From contig JBEKBH010000009.1 in the NCBI GenBank assembly GCA_050015495.1, positions 65,572-129,571 on the forward strand: DNA of 64,000 nt. The letters are read 5' to 3'. Under the pieces are notes generated by a model, which did not search any database, was not told where the DNA came from, and saw only the letters and a program-made list of their open reading frames with translations. The translations under genes and the position numbers were made by a program. Below, piece by piece: positions 9,301-15,686 of the stretch; positions within the stretch are counted from its first letter, which is position 1; the number at the start of each line of letters is the position of its first letter. The stretch comes from Palsa-1439 sp050015495. GTDB taxonomy: Bacteria; Verrucomicrobiota; Verrucomicrobiia; Palsa-1439.

Positions 9301-10307
9301 TCCTCGGCACCGGCGGTCTCGCGGTGATGGTTCTCGATGAACTGTTCGAGTTCGACAATGCGCTCGGCATCGGTCGTCATGCGCTGCTGATGGCGGTCCG
9401 ACTCGCTCTTGAGATCGTGATCGCGGGCGACGGCATCGTTGATGGCGCGCTCGATTTCGCTGAGCGACCGGCGGAGATCGGTGATCTGTTGTTCCTTCTC
9501 GGCGATTTGAGTAGAGAACGCGTCGGATTGGTGGACGAAGTTGGCGATCTGGGATTCCAGATCGGAGAGTTCCACATTCAGCAGGTCGTACTTGTGGCGG
9601 GCGAGGCGAGTATCGATGGCCTTGAGTTGGTCGAAGAGTTCCTTGTAGCGGCGGGCTTTGCCGGCCTGGCGCTGGAGCGAAATGATCTGGCGTTTGACTT
9701 CCTTGATGATGTCGGTGATGCGGACGAGGTTGGCTTCCGTGTACTCGAGTTTGCGGAGGGCCTCTTTTTTCTGGTGCTTGTACTTGTTAATGCCGGCGGC
9801 CTCCTCGAAGATCGTGCGGCGATCCTCGGGATGAGCGCTGAGAATCTGGTCGATCTGGCCCTGGGCCATGAGCGAGTAGCTCGACCGCCCGATGCCGGTG
9901 TCCATGAACAAGCTCTGGATGTCGCGGAGGCGGCAGGGGGTTTTGTTGATGAAGTATTCGCCGTTGCCGTCGCGGTGGACGCGGCGGGTGATGGTGATCT
10001 CGGTGAAATCGAGGTTCACGCCCGGCAGCGAGAGGGTTGAGGGATCGACATCGGCGAAGGTCATGCTGACCTCGGCGAGGTTGATGGCCCGGCGGCCGTC
10101 GGTGCCGTTGAAAATGACATCGGCCATCTCGCTGCCGCGCAAGGCTTTAGCGGATTGTTCGCCGAGCACCCAGCGGATCGCGTCGGAGATATTGGATTTG
10201 CCGCAGCCGTTCGGACCGACGATGGCGGTCACGCCCGGCAGAAATTCAAGCGTCGTCTTTTCAGCAAACGACTTGAAGCCGATGAGCTGAAGGCTCTTCA
10301 GATACAT
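6393..10307 (-). CDS. smc: Chromosome segregation protein SMC
   Basis: 1304 residues; bacterial SMC is usually about 1150-1190. N-terminal Walker A GPNGCGKSN after MYLKSLQLIGFKSFA, two long coiled coils, a hinge near residues 520-680, and a C-terminal head with the signature LLSGGERALTAIALLFA and Walker B FCVLDELDAPLDE. It compacts and segregates DNA with ScpA/ScpB, which are not in this window. ATG at 10307 gives the canonical start. Two oddities account for the extra length: about 23 residues in the hinge (567-589) encoded by an inverted pair of hairpin repeats, and an acidic, low-complexity C-terminal tail of about 115 residues ending in a GEAPAEP repeat. Confidence 0.96.
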   Translation of the reverse strand: MYLKSLQLIGFKSFAEKTTLEFLPGVTAIVGPNGCGKSNISDAIRWVLGEQSAKALRGSEMADVIFNGTDGRRAINLAEVSMTFADVDPSTLSLPGVNLDFTEITITRRVHRDGNGEYFINKTPCRLRDIQSLFMDTGIGRSSYSLMAQGQIDQILSAHPEDRRTIFEEAAGINKYKHQKKEALRKLEYTEANLVRITDIIKEVKRQIISLQRQAGKARRYKELFDQLKAIDTRLARHKYDLLNVELSDLESQIANFVHQSDAFSTQIAEKEQQITDLRRSLSEIERAINDAVARDHDLKSESDRHQQRMTTDAERIVELEQFIENHHRETAGAEEKIRVQEELLTSLNAEFAQIDSLLATEQAKLHAQQEACRQLDADLSQKNVASNESKSALIDLESGIAHSRNELAALDQKKKYDVVRAGRLSTERLQLEDQRRALDQRLATYNDGLAELRNAIHALRNTLTVKQFELQKTSSSLTEATQQHHIAASDVSSKRARLEVLQQFFATPDGRSTLGQILEVDSQYGAAIEAALNHAIHTILADDLNAARRLLASGLQNPAVAYPEPIGGSRSVATEPISTSGHAEAWPSDTKAAISVVQIRDARFEPLVRSLLNGVVIAGDLDAALSLRQHHPHLAVATLRGELVDEHGILSAVSKSRIGEISALTQEVAQLAAQVSGQESTKAELEQKKAALETELSALRADLHAKEVTLASKEGELNALATEGRDLESKVHTVVFELQSIEQQDAEEKKRRETILESLRESETRQTELQQQVSAAQHALDDLLARKEQMTQQLTELRVSVGGIEHKRRAIESQREPIAARVRDLRERMQTCASEITTYTARIQQFRTEIAESETAVAGLAVAREQSQQQIAGLQHQRGEVATGIEQAEEELRAIRKQANDAQSQKSGLEIQLAQKRMEAQNLKDRVWQKYQVNVDDVRGDTINITIADQGPAVTEQVPMPADWDAIEQQVAEMQSKLDAMGPVNVEAIHEFEELEERYKFLSQQYEDLIRAKDQLLQVITKINVTTKQLFQETFEKIRESFQMMYTDLFGGGKANLILLDETDPLESGIEIVAKPPGKQLQSITLLSGGERALTAIALLFAIYAVKPSPFCVLDELDAPLDESNINRFIRIMQRFVEQSQFVIVSHNKRTIGMADALYGITMEEHGVSKVVSVKFSPREETARKQTEKQREEQEERIDGSASAPESSAAAADKAAYGLPRHEEELHNDLLVEKEQTMAPVSETAPVMSQAEPTLGQPAPDDIKAEVQAAIAAASEVTESVKQTVEEAAPKPLEGEAPAEPKS
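6403..6427 (+). repeat. GEAPAEP-type hairpin repeat within the 3' end of smc
   Basis: GGCTCGGC-GGGA-GCCTCGCC (two internal mismatches in the stem) followed by CTCCA. Read on the minus strand it encodes LEGEAPAEP, the last residues of SMC. The same 24-base element occurs at 62557-62580 inside glcF, in another reading frame. Confidence 0.75.
8540..8607. repeat. Head-to-head hairpin repeat pair inserted in frame in the smc hinge
   Basis: Left arm (reversed): CGGAG then GGCCACGC-TTCC-GCGTGGCC at 8545-8564. Right arm: GGTCGCG-ACGGAG-CGCGACC at 8583-8602 then CTCCA. Both stems are perfect; the tails match those of the intergenic hairpins at 12750, 21801 and 43467. Translates on the minus strand as a Gly/Ser/Arg-rich linker within the SMC hinge without breaking the frame. 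Confidence 0.75.
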
Positions 10308-10407
10308 GATGAGGTCCCCACCCCTTTCTTTGGCGGGAAAGATAGCGGGGCGGTTTACGAAAGCAAGCAAAAAACAAGGACTTACGCGGGTGGATGTGAG
10401 GGGGAGA

Positions 10408-10488
10408 TTAATGTTTTGCGAGCCATGATGCTATCAAGTACACCGCCGCCACCAGCACGGCCAAGATGCCGAAGCGCTCCCATTTCAT
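10408..10488 (-). CDS. Possible 26-residue membrane peptide
   Basis: MKWERFGILAVLV... is a single hydrophobic helix followed by a short basic end, with a GAGG about 9 bases before the ATG. It lies upstream of smc on the same strand. A longer in-frame ORF to 10710 exists but its upstream part is basic and unconserved in appearance. Short enough to be chance; function unknown. Confidence 0.25.
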   Translation of the reverse strand: MKWERFGILAVLVAAVYLIASWLAKH

Positions 10489-10686
10489 GACGCGCGCCTC
10501 AAACCATGTGAAATGCCGGCCACCCGAGCGCATGTGCACGAATTTGAATTCGGCACATACTTTCTTTTCTGCGCCTACGCACTCTATATTTCGCCGCCGT
10601 CGTTGGTCGTTTCGCATCTCTTGTTCATTCCCTTTCGTCGCCCTTGGCGACTTGCGGCGAAATTGGCTCGACCCGTAGTCTGCCGC

Positions 10687-10729
10687 TAAAACAAAAAGGC
10701 CGGTCCACACTTCGTGTGTGAACGCGGCC
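10687..10729 (-). terminator. Rho-independent terminator (minus strand)
   Basis: On the minus strand, a GC-rich hairpin centred on CACACGAAGTGTG with GGCCGC/GCGGCC-like outer arms is followed directly by TTTTTGTTTT. It lies about 60 bases past the stop of the unknown gene at 10791-11675 and fits that gene's end. The rest of 10489-10790 shows no other gene I can support. Confidence 0.7.
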
Positions 10730-10790
10730 AGTAAACTGCGTCTTGCTTTTCTTCTATTCCCTGTTACTCCGCTACGGAGCTACCGGAAAA

Positions 10791-11675
10791 TTATGATGGG
10801 GGTGCAAGTACCTCAAGAGCCTGTTTGATCGCCGCAAAGATTCCGTCCTGTACATTCGCATTGCGGGTTCTTTCCTTCGGATCGTGCCCCCCTTTGCCAA
10901 GCTGGTGAAACTCGCGGTGTTTGCCTAACTTACCAAGCGCAGGGATGCGCTCAGGATGATTGTTGGTCGCCTCCATGATGGCGGACCGGCCTACTTCAAA
11001 CCATGCGTCTGCCGTCTGCTTGGAAAAGGGCTTCAATGTCTCGCAATTTTTCACCCATAGCGGGATGTCGTCGGGGATAATATGCTTCTGGCCTTTGTAC
11101 CAAGTTGCGTGGCTTCGGAAGGTCTCCCAGAGCCAGCGATTGGTGGTAATCGTGTTGACGACGTGATATGCGTAAGCTGTCGCTATAGACGCTTTGCCTG
11201 TCTTCGGGTCAATGCCCCACCGCGATTTTCGGTGACACGAAATGCCCGACTCGCTTCCAAGCTGTAGCGCCTCGCATAATTTTTCGATGTACCCCGGCCT
11301 TGTTCCCGGTCGCCGATGGCCTAAGCGGTGCGGATGCAAAGAAGCTAGGACGGGCCAGACTGCCGTCTTACTCGCGATGGATTGGACTAATTTGAGGTTC
11401 CTCCCGGTGAAGTCCTCAAGCCAATCGACATGCTCGATGAAAAGTTCTACCAGACATCGCAGCGCCCAGTCGTCTCCAGCCGTTGCAGCAGCCCGCAGCT
11501 GAAGAATCGCCCTATTCGCCTGCGCCTTGGCTTTCTCGGTGTCGGCGTAACTGGTTTCGACACGAGGCACCTCGTTGCTATGCCCAGAATGGGGAGGGAA
11601 AGGCTCGTAGGCGAAAACTGTGTCGGACCGTCCTTTGTTCCGCTGTTGGGATTGCGATTTGTGTTTCGTTTTCAT
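10791..11675 (-). CDS. Hypothetical protein, 294 residues
   Basis: Not recognised. The likely start is ATG at 11675 (MKTKHKSQSQQ); the reading frame stays open upstream to 11900 but that part is Arg-rich and unlike the rest. Polar N-terminus, then a mostly helical body with many Trp and His (HVDWLEDF, SHATWYKG, HPHRLGHRRPG), and no signal peptide or membrane segment. It lies 112 bases downstream of the zinc-ribbon gene on the same strand and has its own terminator. The gap before it holds an inverted repeat TAAGCG-N14-CGCTTA (11721-11746). Accessory gene by context. Confidence 0.6.
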   Translation of the reverse strand: MKTKHKSQSQQRNKGRSDTVFAYEPFPPHSGHSNEVPRVETSYADTEKAKAQANRAILQLRAAATAGDDWALRCLVELFIEHVDWLEDFTGRNLKLVQSIASKTAVWPVLASLHPHRLGHRRPGTRPGYIEKLCEALQLGSESGISCHRKSRWGIDPKTGKASIATAYAYHVVNTITTNRWLWETFRSHATWYKGQKHIIPDDIPLWVKNCETLKPFSKQTADAWFEVGRSAIMEATNNHPERIPALGKLGKHREFHQLGKGGHDPKERTRNANVQDGIFAAIKQALEVLAPPS

Positions 11676-11787
11676 GCGCTGTCTTACTCCCAGCGTTGAA
11701 GCGGTGGGCGGGCGGTGGGGTAAGCGCCGTCGCCCACTGCCGCTTATGTTTTCACCAAAAATCGTGCCGCCGCTAAAGCCAATGCAG

Positions 11788-12657
11788 CTAAGCCAAGTCG
11801 CGCATTGCATTCTCAAGCGTGTTAGTCGCTTCCGACATAACAGCCCATCCCATCTGAAGAAAGGTTTCCACCTTGCCACTACGTGCGCCATCGCTAGCAT
11901 CCATGACTGAATTCAGCCCCGTGCTAATCGCTGCCCCAAGGAGAAAGCCTGCCACGCCGAATCCACCGCCCCAAAACCGTGGTGTCGTGGTGCGTGCGGA
12001 TCGCCACACCGCTAGCGCGTCGCGATGCCCCGCTAGACCGTCTCGCAGGCGCTCAGCAAAGACCGGGTAGACATTAGCACGCATACTCACGAAATCATTT
12101 ATGGGTGGGGAAGCTTGCGCAATGAGTGTGGCGTAGCTCTCGCACGTTAAGCCCACCTCTACGCCTGCCTGAAGTTGTCTCAGAGCGTCCAGTGCTCTGC
12201 CAGCTAGCGGGTCATGTGCTATGCCGGACTCTTGGCTCATGATAATTGCGTAACAAGCTGTGAGGTATCGAGAACGCCACGATTTGCTCTCCCAGTGGGT
12301 GTCTGCACTCCCAACAATCCCATAACACGCCGCCAAGTCAGAAGCGGAAATTGGTTGTGACGGTTGCCGCTTCTTGTCGTAAGGCTCCGTTAGTCGCTGG
12401 GCAACGAGTTCACGGCCGCAGTGCTTGCAGACAATCGCTTCCCACTTGATCGTTTCTGCGCAGAAAGGACACTGCTTCGTGTCGGGAGGGCTTTCCGATA
12501 ATTGTGGAGGAGTGACGACTGCCCGTTTCTCCTCCCCCGGATTTCCGGGGATTGTTACCGAACCCCGACACTTCGGGCACGACATCAGCCTGCCGGCCTT
12601 GGTTACTTCAACGACAATTTGCTGCCCGCAAGATTCGCACGCGAAGGTGATGTCCAT
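11788..12657 (-). CDS. Double zinc-ribbon protein of unknown function
   Basis: 289 residues. Two Cys4 zinc ribbons: CESCGQ...CPKC at the N-terminus and CPFCAETI...CKHCGREL near residues 63-83. The middle is helical; near residue 230 a Gly-rich hydrophobic segment (FGVAGFLLGAAIS) may enter a membrane. The first ribbon (MDITFACESCGQ) is paralogous to that of the gene at 41793-42515 (MDIEFYCFKCGQ). Zinc ribbons of this kind often bind nucleic acid or protein, but no function can be named. An inverted repeat (CGCTCACG/CGTGAGCG, 12670-12701) sits just upstream. Confidence 0.65.
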   Translation of the reverse strand: MDITFACESCGQQIVVEVTKAGRLMSCPKCRGSVTIPGNPGEEKRAVVTPPQLSESPPDTKQCPFCAETIKWEAIVCKHCGRELVAQRLTEPYDKKRQPSQPISASDLAACYGIVGSADTHWESKSWRSRYLTACYAIIMSQESGIAHDPLAGRALDALRQLQAGVEVGLTCESYATLIAQASPPINDFVSMRANVYPVFAERLRDGLAGHRDALAVWRSARTTTPRFWGGGFGVAGFLLGAAISTGLNSVMDASDGARSGKVETFLQMGWAVMSEATNTLENAMRDLA

Positions 12658-12749
12658 GCTGATGCCTCTCGCTCACGGAATCTACGCCTCCTGCGTGAGC
12701 GCGGGCAAGTTGTTTTGGGCGCGACCGCCTGCGTTAGTTCGACATCGGT

Positions 12750-12827
12750 GGCCACGACGAAGCGTGGCCCTCCATCGGGTCATTGAAGGAGCACAGACGA
12801 CCGCCGCGTGAGGGCACGCGGCCTACA
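12750..12827 (+). repeat. Two shared-tail hairpin repeats
   Basis: GGCCACG-ACGAAG-CGTGGCC + CTCCA at 12750-12774 and GCCGCGTG-AGGG-CACGCGGC + CTACA at 12803-12827. Both stems are perfect, and the two tail types occur side by side. They fill the gap between higA and the zinc-ribbon gene. Confidence 0.65.
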
Positions 12828-12852
12828 ACATCTCTTCCGCGTGGGAGGGCCC

Positions 12853-13149
12853 TCAGGTCGCGAGGCGGGGCGTGACACCCAGGGAGAGCAGTGCGCGGAC
12901 GAGGAGGTCCAGCGACACGGACGGGTCACCTTTTTCCATCATAGCGATACGTGGCTGGCTGGTTTTCAGCACGGCAGCGAGTTTTTGTTGCGTGAGCCGC
13001 CGGCGTCGTCGGGCCTCGCTGAGTTCGTGGGCGAGCGCCAACTTCATTTCGACGTAGCGTTCCTCGGCCGGCGTCAGGGCGAGAAAATCGGCCGCGCTGC
13101 CGACCCGCCAGCCCGCCTTCTCCAATTTCTTTCGTTTCTCACTTTTCAT
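12853..13149 (-). CDS. higA: XRE-family antitoxin, HigA-like
   Basis: 98 residues. Contains a Cro/C1-type helix-turn-helix: SEARRRRRLTQQKLAAVLKT then SQPRIAMMEKGD. In HigBA modules this protein binds and neutralises HigB and represses the operon. ATG at 13149 leaves a one-base gap after the toxin stop; a longer start at 13176 would overlap the toxin. The order toxin first, antitoxin second is typical of HigBA. Confidence 0.85.
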   Translation of the reverse strand: MKSEKRKKLEKAGWRVGSAADFLALTPAEERYVEMKLALAHELSEARRRRRLTQQKLAAVLKTSQPRIAMMEKGDPSVSLDLLVRALLSLGVTPRLAT

Positions 13150-13150
13150 T

Positions 13151-13492
13151 TCATCGCTCTCCCGTGGCCGCATCATACGCGCGCAACCGTCGCCGGCAGA
13201 TTTCGATCACCTGTTGTGGCGTGGCGCGCGTCTTCTTGGCGAACACATCGGCAATCACCACGGCATCCGCGTCCGACCGATACACAATGCGCCATTGCGC
13301 GCCCTTGTCCTTCACGCGCAACTCGTGGCAGCGCGGTCCGATGACGGACAAAGGCCGTGAGTGCGGCATGTCGAGTGTCTCGCCGCGCTGCAACCGTCGC
13401 AAGAGCCAGCCCGCTTCGATGCGCGCCGCGGCGGAAAACGGCGGCGTCTTGATCTCGCCGTACAGCCACACCAGCGGCCTGTCTTCTTGCAT
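13151..13492 (-). CDS. higB: HigB-type mRNA interferase toxin (phage Gp49-like)
   Basis: 113 residues of the RelE/HigB fold. Family features: LVWLYGEIKTPPFS at the N-terminus, ELRVKDKGAQWRIVYRSD in the middle, and IADVFAKKTRATPQQVIEICRRRL at the end, where FxKKT is the hallmark. Such toxins cleave mRNA on the ribosome. ATG at 13492 lies 15 bases downstream of a perfect palindrome, the likely operator. First gene of a two-gene operon with higA. Confidence 0.85.
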   Translation of the reverse strand: MQEDRPLVWLYGEIKTPPFSAAARIEAGWLLRRLQRGETLDMPHSRPLSVIGPRCHELRVKDKGAQWRIVYRSDADAVVIADVFAKKTRATPQQVIEICRRRLRAYDAATGER

Positions 13493-13506
13493 GGTGCAAG
13501 AGAGTG

Positions 13507-13524
13507 TATATCAGAATTGATATA
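13507..13524. promoter_or_regulatory. HigA operator palindrome
   Basis: Perfect inverted repeat TATATCA-N4-TGATATA immediately upstream of higB. On the minus strand a TTGACT hexamer starts one base before it, so a bound antitoxin would cover the promoter. Fits autoregulation by HigA. Confidence 0.65.
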
Positions 13525-13574
13525 AGTCAAGTTGCATTATCAGGACATTACGAGCGAGGCCAACACGGCGACGG

Positions 13575-13609
13575 AGCCACGCCTGAGGCGGGCAAGCGCT
13601 GTGGCTACA
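13575..13609 (+). repeat. Hairpin repeat with CTACA tail
   Basis: AGCCAC ... GTGGCT with an inner GCC-TGA-GGC, followed by ACA (reads GTGGCTACA). A looser member of the shared-tail hairpins, between the two toxin-antitoxin modules. Confidence 0.45.
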
Positions 13610-13629
13610 AGAAGGTTTCCCCGTCCGGC

Positions 13630-13663
13630 TTGACTTTTCCGCCTGTAAAACATAGTATTACAG
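13630..13663 (+). promoter_or_regulatory. Promoter and operator of the AbrB-Doc module, likely leaderless
   Basis: TTGACT (13630-13635), 17-base spacer, TAGTAT (13653-13658). The inverted repeat CTGTAA-N9-TTACAG (13643-13663) overlaps the -10 box and should be the antitoxin operator. The expected start site is at or next to the ATG at 13665, and there is no Shine-Dalgarno sequence. Confidence 0.7.
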
Positions 13664-13664
13664 C

Positions 13665-13892
13665 ATGACCAAGACGATTACGAAGGTGGGGAATTCGCAG
13701 GGGATCATTTTCGACGCGGCGTTGATGGAGCTGGCGCGGTTGAAGGCGGGCGACGAGGTGAACGTGGAGGTGCACGAGGGCGGCACGATCACGTTGACGC
13801 CGATCCGGCCGCGTCCGTCGAAGGAGGACGCGTCACGGGTCGTCCAGGCGACGGTGAAAGATTACGCGCGGACGATGAAGAAGCTCGCATGA
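13665..13892 (+). CDS. AbrB/MazE-type antitoxin
   Basis: 75 residues with the swapped-hairpin AbrB fold: MTKTITKVGNSQGIIFDAAL, then LKAGDEVNVEVHEGGTITLTPI. The KVGNSQGI..P/D pattern is the MazE/VapB-like DNA-binding signature. The C-terminal 30 residues would wrap the toxin. It overlaps the doc gene by four bases, so the two are translationally coupled. Expected to repress its own promoter through the CTGTAA/TTACAG repeat. Confidence 0.88.
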   Translation: MTKTITKVGNSQGIIFDAALMELARLKAGDEVNVEVHEGGTITLTPIRPRPSKEDASRVVQATVKDYARTMKKLA

Positions 13893-14290
13893 GCGGGACG
13901 ACGGGGGACTGTTTCCATCTGACGGTGGCGATTGTTCGGGAGATTCACGCGGAAGTCATTACACGATTTGGCGGGTCGGATGGCGTGCGCGACATGGCGT
14001 TGCTGGAGTCGGCGGTGGCTGCGCCGCAGGCGGGGTACGGCGGGAAATCGCTGTACGCCGACCTGACCGAGATCGCCGCGGCGTATCTGTTCTATCTCGG
14101 CCGGAATCATCCGTTCGTGGATGGCAACAAGCGCGTCGCGCTTGGCGCGTGCATCGTGTTTCTGCGGCTGAATGGGGTCGAACCGAAACCGGATGGCCCG
14201 AAATGGGAGCAGTTGGCGCTCGCGGTAGCGACCGGGGAGATTGATCGCGAGGAGACGACGGCCCGGCTGCGCGAACTGGTGCCGGGATGA
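13889..14290 (+). CDS. doc: Death-on-curing (Doc/Fic-fold) toxin
   Basis: 133 residues. The Fic-fold motif reads HPFVDGNKR at about residue 73, between the HPFxxGNGR of AMP-transferring Fic and the HxFxxANKR of Doc; this DGNKR form is common in chromosomal Doc proteins. P1 Doc phosphorylates EF-Tu; the activity of this one is inferred only from the family. Other family features are IHAEVITRFGGSDGVRD and the helix LLESAVAAPQAGYGG. Coupled to an AbrB-type antitoxin rather than Phd. Confidence 0.88.
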   Translation: MSGTTGDCFHLTVAIVREIHAEVITRFGGSDGVRDMALLESAVAAPQAGYGGKSLYADLTEIAAAYLFYLGRNHPFVDGNKRVALGACIVFLRLNGVEPKPDGPKWEQLALAVATGEIDREETTARLRELVPG

Positions 14291-14335
14291 TCATGAGCGG
14301 CTTGGTGACCGGCGAAAGGCGCCATCGAGTCTTTG

Positions 14336-14364
14336 TTGACATGTGTATCGTTCTACGATATACT
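14336..14364 (+). promoter_or_regulatory. Orphan near-consensus promoter with internal palindrome
   Basis: TTGACA (14336-14341), 17-base spacer, TATACT (14359-14364). The spacer holds the inverted repeat TATCGT-TCT-ACGATA (14346-14360), an operator-like arrangement. No supportable gene follows: the next 260 bases are repeat mosaic. Probably the surviving control region of a lost toxin-antitoxin or similar module. Confidence 0.6.
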
Positions 14365-14399
14365 CGTGGCGTTGTGAAGGGATTGGTTCTTTGATAACA

Positions 14400-14600
14400 A
14401 GGGGTGGGAGAACCCCTCACCTTAATCCTTTGCTCCGAACTACGGTTCGTAGGTTCGGAGCGTCTCGCAGACTCGGCTCCCCCCAAGGAGCGAGGAGACT
14501 CGGTGAGGGCGACCCTTCGACCGGGCTCAGGGCAGGCGAGTCGCCGCACTCCAAAGGAGGAGATGACCTTCGACAAGCTCAGGGTAAACAGGGCGGGCAG
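14400..14600. repeat. Mosaic of dispersed repeats
   Basis: Contains a CCCTCACCTTAATCC element (from about 14416), and GACCCTTCGACCGGGCTCAGG and CCTTCGACAAGCTCAGG elements (14510-14583). The same sequence types recur at 21630, 47649 and 51716-51860. ORFs across this stretch are translations of repeats and are not annotated. Confidence 0.6.
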
Positions 14601-14623
14601 GGTGAAGAGGGCTTCAAAGGGTA

Positions 14624-14701
14624 TTTTCGTAAAACGAACCCATTTCTGATCAAGCCGGCGTGGAAAATTCATTTTTGGAAAGCCAAAAACGAACCCAAAT
14701 T
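14624..14701 (+). repeat. AAACGAACCCA dispersed repeat, copy 1
   Basis: Two AAACGAACCCA boxes 54 bases apart with a middle that includes GCCGGCGTGGAAAA. The 44 bases 14624-14667 recur exactly, inverted, at 21199-21242. A third, diverged copy is at 43331-43405. Confidence 0.8.
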
Positions 14702-14823
14702 GCCCCACGCAATAAAGGCCTTGCCAAGGGTCCCCAAAAGCCTGTGAATAACCCGTGAACAAGCCGGTTTTGATGCGGCTTCGCTTCTTGTTGCAGCCAG
14801 CCGCTCCGTGTTACGGTTGCGCG

Positions 14824-15096
14824 ATGCAGATTCTGATAACAGGAGGCGCGGGATTCATCGGCTCGCACGTGGTCGATGGATTGCTGGCGCGCGGCCACAC
14901 GGTCGTGGTCGTCGACGACTTCAACGACTTTTACGACCCGGCCCTGAAACGGCGGAACACAGCCGGGTTCGGCGAACGCGCCACCGTGGTGGACGCGGAC
15001 ACCTACGCGGACATTTCGAAGGCGAAACGGTTGCTCGGGTACGACCCGCAAGTGGGCATCCGGCGATTTGTGGATTGGTTCCGAGAACAACTATGA
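14824..15096 (+). pseudogene. Internally deleted NAD-dependent epimerase (UDP-sugar type)
   Basis: 90 residues where the family has about 310-340. The N-terminal Rossmann start is intact (ILITGGAGFIGSHVVDGLLARG, VDDFNDFYDPALKRRN) and runs directly into the family's C-terminus (YADISKAKRLLGYDP, RRFVDWFRE). The whole middle, with the catalytic Tyr-x3-Lys, is missing, as is the short EEG segment before RRFVDW, yet the frame is open. ATG at 14824. The TGA overlaps the ATG of the next gene (ATGA), so translation may still feed the HAD gene. Enzymatically dead by inference; a collapsed assembly is the alternative. Confidence 0.75.
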
Positions 15097-15686
15097 AAAT
15101 CCAGTTACCCGAAGGGCCGTTCGACGCCTACATCTTCGACTGCGATGGCACGCTCGCGGACACGATGCCGTTGCACTACAAGGCGTGGCTGGCCGTGTTG
15201 AAGGAGCACGAGTGCGATTTTCCCGAAGCATTCTTCTACCAACTCGGCGGCGTGCCGACCGAGCGGATCGTCGAGATCCTCAACGAACGTCACGGGCGCC
15301 AGATGCCGGTGCGGGAAACGGCGGCCATCAAGGATAAGATGTTTATCCAGATGATTCCGCAAACGATGCCGATCGAGCCGGTGGTGGACCTCGTGCATGA
15401 ATTGCACGGGGTGAAACCGCTGGCGGTCGCGTCGGGCGGCAAACGCGAGATCGTGAGAAAGACCCTCGAGGCGTTGGGAATCCTGGAGAAATTTCAGGCC
15501 ATCGTCACCGTCGAGGATTATCCCCACGGCAAACCGGCACCAGACCCGTTCCTCGAAGCCGCGCGGCAACTCGGCGTCACCCCTGAGAAATGCCTGGTGT
15601 TCGAGGACACCACGGCGGGAATCGCCTCGGCCCGCGCCGCGAACATGCAATGGGTGCTTGTCCCGCCACCGGCCCGCAAACCGTGA
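15093..15686 (+). CDS. HAD-superfamily hydrolase, beta-phosphoglucomutase-like
   Basis: 197 residues. HAD motifs in order: I, IFDCDGTLADT with the nucleophile Asp; II, VASGGKRE; III, the Lys of HGKPAPDPF; IV, LVFEDTTAGIASA. The helical cap between motifs I and II matches the phosphoglycolate phosphatase/beta-PGM subgroup. Likely a sugar-phosphate phosphatase or mutase; the exact substrate is unknown. Coupled by ATGA overlap to the epimerase remnant and by a GTGA overlap to the downstream peptidase, so the three form one transcriptional unit. Confidence 0.88.
   Translation: MKIQLPEGPFDAYIFDCDGTLADTMPLHYKAWLAVLKEHECDFPEAFFYQLGGVPTERIVEILNERHGRQMPVRETAAIKDKMFIQMIPQTMPIEPVVDLVHELHGVKPLAVASGGKREIVRKTLEALGILEKFQAIVTVEDYPHGKPAPDPFLEAARQLGVTPEKCLVFEDTTAGIASARAANMQWVLVPPPARKP

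Noticed and set aside
13959..14762. ORFs across 13959-14762 on both strands
   Set aside because: They translate repeat units (phrases such as KTNP, LSLSKG, CPEPGRRV) and overlap doc; no gene-like start or domain.
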